Below are positions 58,070-64,000 of a DNA stretch of 64,000 nucleotides, piece after piece. Made by a program: the position numbers and the translations under genes. Under the pieces are notes generated by a model. It was not told the DNA's origin and did no database searches. It saw only the letters and a program-made list of their open reading frames with translations. Position 1 is the first letter of the stretch. Every line of letters begins with the position of its first letter. The DNA is from Histoplasma ohiense (taxonomy: Eukaryota; Ascomycota; Eurotiomycetes; Onygenales; Ajellomycetaceae), in contig JAEVHH010000001.1 in NCBI GenBank assembly GCA_017607445.1, forward strand, positions 7,750,001 to 7,814,000, in the 5' to 3' direction.

Positions 58070-58450
58070 TTTGATGTTTAAGAATATGTAATAATAATAT
58101 AAAAAAAAGAAAAGAAATACTTGTAGACACTCAGTCCTCTTGCAGGCACTATTCACAGTGTTGCAGCACTAAGCTTGATCAAGCTTCTTCATGAACACTA
58201 TTCACAGTGTTACAGTTCATAGACACTCAGATCTTATAGAACACAGTTGATTGTGTTTCAGACACTTAGACACAACAGTCTATATAACTAACAATAAAAG
58301 CACTCAGATCTATGAGAAATCTCTTGTAACAACTAGACACTCAGATCTGTAAACAACACACTCAGATGTAAGAACTGATAACAACACACTCAGATGTAAG
58401 AACTAATAACAAGACACTCAGATCTTAAATACAGAAGAATCAATTTGTAA

Positions 58451-59047
58451 TGTAACAGATGTACTTTGATTAATGATTTGATACTATTCTAATTACAGAT
58501 TATGAATTGATTAAGGAAAGAAAGAGAAAAGAAATCAGAAGAAAAGGTTGTACAAAGAGAGTTCTTATAGAGAAAAGTTCAGAGTGAAAGAATATCAGAA
58601 GCCACTCCACAGTGAAGCACAGAGCAGAAGAACATTAAGAGATATGCATAAGAATCATTAGAAGCTACACAAGCACAGAACATGAGACAGAGAAATCATT
58701 GAGAGCTACATGAAAGAATTATTAGAGACTATACAAGTGTGGAACACAGAGCAGAAGAATGTAAGAAGCTACATAGAAGAATCATTAGAGACTATACAAG
58801 CACAGAACACAGAGCAGAAGAACATAAGAAGCTACACAGAAGAATCATTAGAGACTATACAAATGCAGAGCACAGAGCAGAAGAATGTTAAGAGCTACAT
58901 GAAAGAATTGTTAGAAACTACACAAGCACAGAGCACAGAGTGGAAGAACATTGAGGGTTACATGAGGTCACAACAGCCAGAAACAAGCGGGTGCAGAAGG
59001 GGAGTTGATTGCGTAAGTTAATTACTAACAAGTGCTAACCCATCACA
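58451..59047 (-). repeat. A4 5' LTR (right), 597 bp, with 63-bp VNTR
   Basis: Units such as AATGTAAGAAGCTACATAGA... repeat every 63 bp across about 58610-58950 with few length changes. The self-priming complement lies at 58500-58512, primer site 58438-58450 directly outside. The repeat period being a multiple of three yields a long spurious ORF on the plus strand. Confidence 0.92.
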
Positions 59048-59052
59048 GTGCA

Positions 59053-61130
59053 CAGACTACATCAGAAGAAATATCATTTTGAAAAGAAGTATCAGCTTTT
59101 CAGCCTAGTCTAACTCCATGTTTCAGCTTCTGTTGCAGAGTAGATAATATAGTTTGATCATTATAGACCTCACTGTAGTCTGTGTGACAACTGAGCTCAT
59201 CAGCTGGATTCTTTGATTCAGAGCAGTGCAGTAATACAAAATCATAAGCAGATAAAGCTTTCATTCATCTGATCTGATGTCTATTCAGTTTCTTAGTCAT
59301 CATAAAGTACTGCAGATTGGCATGATCAGATCAGACTTGAATTGAATACTGACTTCTCTTCAGATAGTGTTTTCAATTCTTAAATGCTGCTACAATAGTC
59401 AAGAATTCTTTATCATGAGTATTATAACACATTTCCACATCAATCAACTTTCTTGATCAGAAGACAACTGAATGTCAGTGCTCATCATCCTGCAACTGTG
59501 ACAGAATAGCAGCAACTGCAAAAGTGAACACATCAGATTCAATCTGAATACACTGAGCTGAGTCAAAATGAGCTAATAGAGAAGCACATATAAAGTTTGA
59601 TTTGAGCTCATTGAAAGCACTTTGAGCATTTTCTGTTCATATAAAAGTGGCTTTTCTTTCCCCCTTCTTGCTCTCTTTTGTAAGTTTGAATAATGGGGCT
59701 GCAATAGAGGAGAAAGACTTAATAAATCACTGATAGAAATTAGCAAAGCTCAAGAAGAATTGAACATCTTTAATTGATTTAGATGTAGATCATTTCACAA
59801 TAGTGGAGACTCTGTCTGACTTTATCTTGACATCATTTATATCTATAACAAATCTCAGAAATGAGATCTTGTCCACTTCAAATTTACACTTAGAGAGTTT
59901 TACAAATAGATTCACATGCTTGAGATGTTCTAGCATCTTAGTAACATACACTTTATGTTTCTGCTTTGAATTGAAGAATATGAGAATGTCGTCCAAATAG
60001 ACAACACAATATATATCCAACAAATCAGACAAGGCATTGTTAATATATGTTTGAAATGTTGCTGGAGCATTAGCTAGTTCAAATGGCATAACTATATATT
60101 CAAAATATCCATATTTTGTTCTAAAGGCTGTCTTTCAATGGTCTTTTGCCACTATAAGTATGTGATGATAGGCATCTTGAAGGTCCAGCTTAGTGAATAC
60201 CTTGGCTTTTGAAAGTCTATCAAGTAATTCACTTATTAGAGGTAGAGGGTATCAGTTCTTGATAATGATTCAATTTAATTCTTGATAGTCTACACAAAGA
60301 CAGAGTTCATCATCTTTTTTGAGAACAAAGAGAATTGATGCATCAGCTGAGCTACTGAACAGTTGTATCCACTCTTTATCTAAGACATTTTTTAAATATT
60401 CTCTTAGAGCAGCTAACTCAGTTTCAGAGAGATTGTATATCAGTATAAATGAAGATTGTATATCAGATTTGAGATCTATACAGTGTTCTGTCTCTTCTAA
60501 TCTTTTCACACTTATAGCAGCTTCTTCTGAGAAGATATGCATATATGACATGATATAATTGAGTAGACTGATTGGCAAGTCTGAATACACAGCTGAGAAT
60601 ACACATGAAGCATGCTTTGAGTCTTTTGAATATTCTGTAGATAATACTACAAACATTTCTACTCTAGCTTCTGTAAGAACTTCAGCTAAGACATCTTATT
60701 CAGAAATAATTTGAGATTGTTGTTTATCTTCAGAGCTTCTAAAGAAGAATTGTTCATCTGATCAATCTATAAGAGGATTTGTTTGTCTTAATCAAGAAAA
60801 TTCTAATACAAGACTGTAGTTCTTCATCTTCATCATATGAAAGGAATGAGATGTCTGCTGTGCATTACCCTTGTGATCAGTGACAGTAGTTGCAATGTTA
60901 TACTCTTCAAAAAAGTGTATTATGCATTCATCAATCAATTTGACTATTTTGATTTTGCAGTGAGCAGCTTCTAGATTGTGATTCTTTGTTCAAAATTCAT
61001 CAACACAGTTCACTTCTGATTCAGAGTCTACTAGCACAAGCACTTTTTGTAGATTCTTAGATGTAGTGAGTTCCATTGTGATAGTGAAGCTTAAAGCATT
61101 TTTGCATTGACTTTCTGTATTTATAACTGT
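59053..61130 (-). pseudogene. B3 RNase H, RT and protease
   Basis: Minus strand. RT: SILFVLKKDDELCLCVDYQELN (60380-60270; the Arg that is TGA in B1 is Gln here), then PFELANAPATFQTYINNALS and VVYLDDILIF (60060-59990), catalytic pair intact. Protease near 61030: LVDSESEVNCVDEF with DSG changed to DSE as in B1. RNase H runs to the A4 junction at 59053. TGA codons are fewer than in B1 here. Confidence 0.83.
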
Positions 61131-62396
61131 CATTGTGAGCTGAATGATGTATCTTAAGCATTTTTTGAGTCCTTCAAGTTCTTCATGTCTTTTGTATTGA
61201 GTTTTGAATCAGACTTGATGTTTTTGAATTTGTCTTTGAGTCATTTGAAACACAAATTGATGATATGTTCTGATCACTTGCAATAACAGCAATATTTTGA
61301 TTGAGTGGAGTCATTGAACTTTGTAGTGTCATTTCATCTGCATTTGTTTTGTGATCTATTATCAGCATTATTTCTGTTGTTAAAGCTTTGAGTGAGGTTT
61401 TTGAAATTTGACTTCTCTTTAAACTTCTTTCATCTCTCTGACAGATTTGATTCTTCCATTGCAAGTTTATGTAGAGTGACATCATAGCTTAACTCTTTCA
61501 ATTTGGTTGCATATTTATTGAATTCTCAGCAAATGAAAGATAGAACTTTCATATAGAGGTGTGATTTCTGATGATATTTGCTATAAGAATGCCACAGATG
61601 CTCTTCAATTGATTGTAAGTATGAAGCAAATTGTTGAACTGTCTGATCTTCTTGTTGCTCTGTTTTTCAGTACTGTCTATCAGCATCTCAGAAACTTCTA
61701 TCTGAATTGATGACTTGACATTACATTCAACTAACAAATTCTTCTCATGGTGGCAAAGTCCATATATCATATGTATGTTGATACCAATGTTGTTGCATCT
61801 CAACATTGAAATGAGTGATGACTTCAATGATCTTTCAATGGTTGTGTTTGTTGTAGTAATCAAGATCATTGATATGAAAAGTGATAACAGCTGTAACAAA
61901 GTTTTTGAATTCTTTCATATTTTGATCTCAGAACTTTTTCACATCTCTCTAAGAAAAATGATCACTCATATCAGAATCTCAAAGTTCTAATTGTCAAAGT
62001 GATACTCAACTATGTCTCTCACTGACAGTAGTCACAGCACTTTTCACTAAGATGTTAAGCACTTGTAGTGTGGCTTTCAGTGGCCTGAGAATACTTGTGA
62101 CATTATCACAGTTATCATTCATACTAGTTGCATCTCTATCATGATTTGAATGCACTTCTAGTGTATTTTGAGTGACTGGAATTGTTTCATTCAATTCTTG
62201 TAGTAAAGTATCACACTGCTGTTGAAGTTTTCACAATTCTTTCTCAGTCTGTAATTTTTTGATTCTTCTGATCACAGTTATCTTCTCAGTCTCAATTGTG
62301 CTGAGATCTTCAGAAGAGGTATTCTCTTCTGAACTATACTCAGAGTTCAATTTCATAGAGAAAGATGATGCTTGTTGCACACTTTCAGTGGCAGAA
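61131..62396 (-). pseudogene. B3 gag
   Basis: Minus-strand gag from the B4 junction (62396, lacking only the N-terminal about 30 codons) to about 61131. Contains the coiled coil, NHWK-type position as TGA, and a knuckle near 61255-61300. Same conserved TGA set as the other copies. Confidence 0.78.
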
Positions 62397-62659
62397 TGTA
62401 ATGCACTTGTTTATTATTTCCTTATTATCTTCGCTTATTCTTACCTCTTTCCATTATACTCTCGCTACCACTATTTCTATATGTATATATATATTGATGT
62501 ATGTATTTCGCACATCTTCTTTCTCTTTCTTTTCTTTCTTAGTGATTAGCTACACTACATTACACTACTATATTACACTCTACAATATATTACTATTATC
62601 TCTGTTACACTATAAACTATCTTCTACTGTTACTCTTCACACTGTCACTACATCTCACA
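62397..62659 (+). repeat. B4 5' LTR with self-priming pair
   Basis: 263 bp. AGTGATTAG at 62541-62549 is the exact reverse complement of CTAATCACT at 62664-62672, four bases inside the LTR. A TATATATATA run lies about 50 nt upstream of the motif. This is the cleanest self-priming pair in family B. Confidence 0.85.
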
Positions 62660-62706
62660 GTTTCTAATCACTCAATCTTTGAGAGATGATCTGTTGAGTA
62701 ATAGTC

Positions 62707-63907
62707 ATGGCCTCTATCCACAGCATCCACTGTACTCATGCTACTGCTGAATCTGAAGCAGTAAACATCATGAAAGAAAACTGTGAAACACACACTTCTG
62801 CCACTGAAAGTGTGCAACAAGCATCATCTTTCTCTATGAAATCAGACTCTGAACATAGTTCAGAAGAGGATACCTCTTCTGAAGATCTCAGTACAATTGA
62901 GACTGAGAAGATAGCTGTGATCAGAAGAATCAAAAAATTACAGACTGAGAAAGAATTGCAAGAACTTCAACAGCAGTGCAACACTTTACTACAAAAATTG
63001 AATAGAACAATTCCAGCCACTCAAAATACACTAGAAGCACATCTGAACCACAGTAGAGATGCAACTAGTGTGAATGATAACCACAATAACACCACAAATA
63101 TTCTCAGATCACTGAAAGCCACACTACAAGCATTCAATATCTTAGTGAAAAGTGCTGTAACTACTGTCAGTGGAAGACATAGTCAGATACCACTTTGGCA
63201 ATTAGAACTTTGAGATTTCAGTATGAGTGATTACTCTTCTCAGAGAGATATGAAAAAGTTCTGAGATCAAAGTATAAAAGAATTCAAAAACTTTGTTACA
63301 GCTGTTATCACTTTTCATGCCAGTGATTTTGATTACTACAACAAACACAACCATTGAAAGATCATTGAAGCCATTACTCATTTCAATGTCAAGATGCAAC
63401 AACATTGATATCAACATACATATGATATGTGAACTTTGCCATCATGGGAAGAATTTGTTAGTTGGATGCAATGTCAAGTCACTGATTCAGATAGAAGTTT
63501 CTGAGATGCTGATAGACAGTACTGAAAAACAGAGCAACAAGAAGATCAGACAGTTCAACAATTTGCTTCACACTTACAATCAATTGAAGAGCATCTGCAG
63601 CATTCTTATAGCAAATACCATCAGAAATCACATCTCTATATGAAAGTTCTACCTTCCATTCACTGAGAATTTGACAAATATGCAATCAAATTGGAAGAGT
63701 TAAGCTATGATGCCACTCTACATAAACTTGCAATGACAGAATCAAATCTGTCAGAGAGACAGAAGAAGCTTAAAGAGAAGTCAAATTTCAAAAACCCCAC
63801 TCAAAGCTTTAACAACAGAAATAATGCTGATAATAGATCACAAAACAAACACAGATGAAATGACACTACAAAGTTCAATGACTCCACCCAATCAAAATAT
63901 TGCTGTT
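62707..63907 (+). pseudogene. B4 gag, best-preserved copy
   Basis: ATG at 62707 (MASIHSIHCTHATAES); open for 168 codons through the coiled coil (RRIKKLQTEKELQELQQQ) to IPLWQLEL. TGA follows at about 63211 and at six or more later sites. Keeps TGG at SWEEFVSWMQ, showing Trp is coded by TGG. Runs up to the start of the knuckle (KYCC) where the C LTR interrupts. Confidence 0.85.
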
Positions 63908-64000
63908 TGTAAGAGATGGTTGTAGGTATAATTATGGGAGTAGTGTGAAGTACGCATATAGGATGTTAAGAAGGTAGCAATCTCTATTATTCAAAGCTAA
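63908..64000. repeat. Family C LTR start at window edge
   Basis: TGTAAGAGATGGTTGTAGG... matches the first 93 bp of the C LTR with high identity, keeping the CpG in GTACGCATATAGG, so it looks younger than C1. Whether it is a solo LTR or a full element cannot be told from this window. Confidence 0.88.

Larger units (their letters stand above)
53162..59047 (-). mobile_element. A4: family A chromovirus with internal deletion
   Basis: LTRs of 597 bp (53162-53758 and 58451-59047), TSD GTGCA (53157-53161 and 59048-59052). Same plan as A1. The LTRs are exactly 63 bp longer than those of A1, one extra tandem unit. About 325 bp of the RT N-terminus are deleted at 56397-56403. Outer LTR ends keep CpG (ACGGGCGTACTTCG; AGCGGGTG, TTGCGTAAG), inner ends do not. 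Confidence 0.93.
49519..62396 (-). mobile_element. B3: family B chromovirus, split by A4, 5' end beyond B4
   Basis: Minus strand: 3' LTR 49519-49779, polypurine tract complement ATTGCCCCTCTTTTTT, antisense ORF, chromodomain and integrase to 53161, A4, then RNase H, RT, protease and gag to 62396, where B4 begins in opposite orientation. Its own 5' LTR is not in the window. Less damaged than B1 in places (chromodomain and integrase Cys intact). Confidence 0.88.
62397..64000 (+). mobile_element. B4: family B chromovirus, 5' part
   Basis: Plus strand: 5' LTR 62397-62659, leader, gag from 62707, interrupted at 63907 by a C-family LTR; the remainder lies beyond the window. It inserted head-on into B3 gag, so B3 gag (61131-62396) and B4 gag (62707-63907) form inverted repeats separated by one LTR. 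Left flank 5-mer is CAGAA. Confidence 0.85.

Noticed and set aside
58710..59021. 103-codon repetitive ORF (ETIQ...NTEQKN units)
   Set aside because: It is the 63-bp LTR repeat read in a stop-free frame; a period divisible by three makes such ORFs automatically, and it is antisense to the element's genes.

Overview
The window is a nest of transposable elements in a filamentous ascomycete-like (Pezizomycotina-like) genome; I found no intact host gene. The fungal assignment rests on a Tad1-type LINE with a terminal RNase H domain, chromodomain Ty3/gypsy elements (chromoviruses), a hAT element, and short introns with GTAAGT donors and CTAAC-type branch points. No rRNA, tRNA, CRISPR or bacterial-type operon was seen. 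CpG is almost absent, and most gypsy reading frames are broken by TGA at Trp (TGG) or Arg (CGA) positions. Copy comparisons show C-to-T changes at CpG and CpC on both strands, like repeat-induced point mutation (RIP) but with an unusual context.

I separate three chromovirus families by their LTRs. Family A has LTRs of 394-597 bp starting TGTAACGGG, with a 63-bp internal tandem repeat. Family B has LTRs of about 266-271 bp starting TGTAATGCAC. Family C has LTRs of 271 bp. Target-site duplications (TSDs) I could read give the nesting order.

1-15.3 kb: an unidentified coiled-coil gene is split by 5'-truncated LINE-1, which is itself split by full-length A1 (2724-8790). A hAT transposase pseudogene (11038-14880) follows; its catalytic core is interrupted by a hAT-type non-autonomous element (MITE) carrying a 14-bp minisatellite. 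15.3-26 kb: a C-family LTR piece, then A2, whose LTR holds nearly full-length LINE-2 (18447-25964); LINE-2 carries a solo B LTR. 26-49 kb: B2 (minus) is interrupted by A3 in gag and by B1 (plus, 33083-47705) in its 5' LTR; B1 is interrupted by C1 (37619-44762). A second MITE sits in the rest of the B2 LTR. 49-64 kb: an unrelated LINE endonuclease remnant, then B3 (minus) interrupted by A4 (53162-59047), then B4 (plus), cut by another C LTR at the window edge.

Most striking points: C1 carries, antisense to gag-pol, a spliced three-exon gene whose first two exons each end in a six-cysteine module with nearly identical spacing. Family B has an unrelated antisense ORF at the same place, kept in two copies, with a TATA-like box. 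All three families have sequence inside the LTR complementary to the site just inside the 5' LTR, suggesting Tf1-like self-priming. The mutational signature is spared near several insertion junctions and in the LINE-2 5' UTR, as expected for a homology-dependent process.
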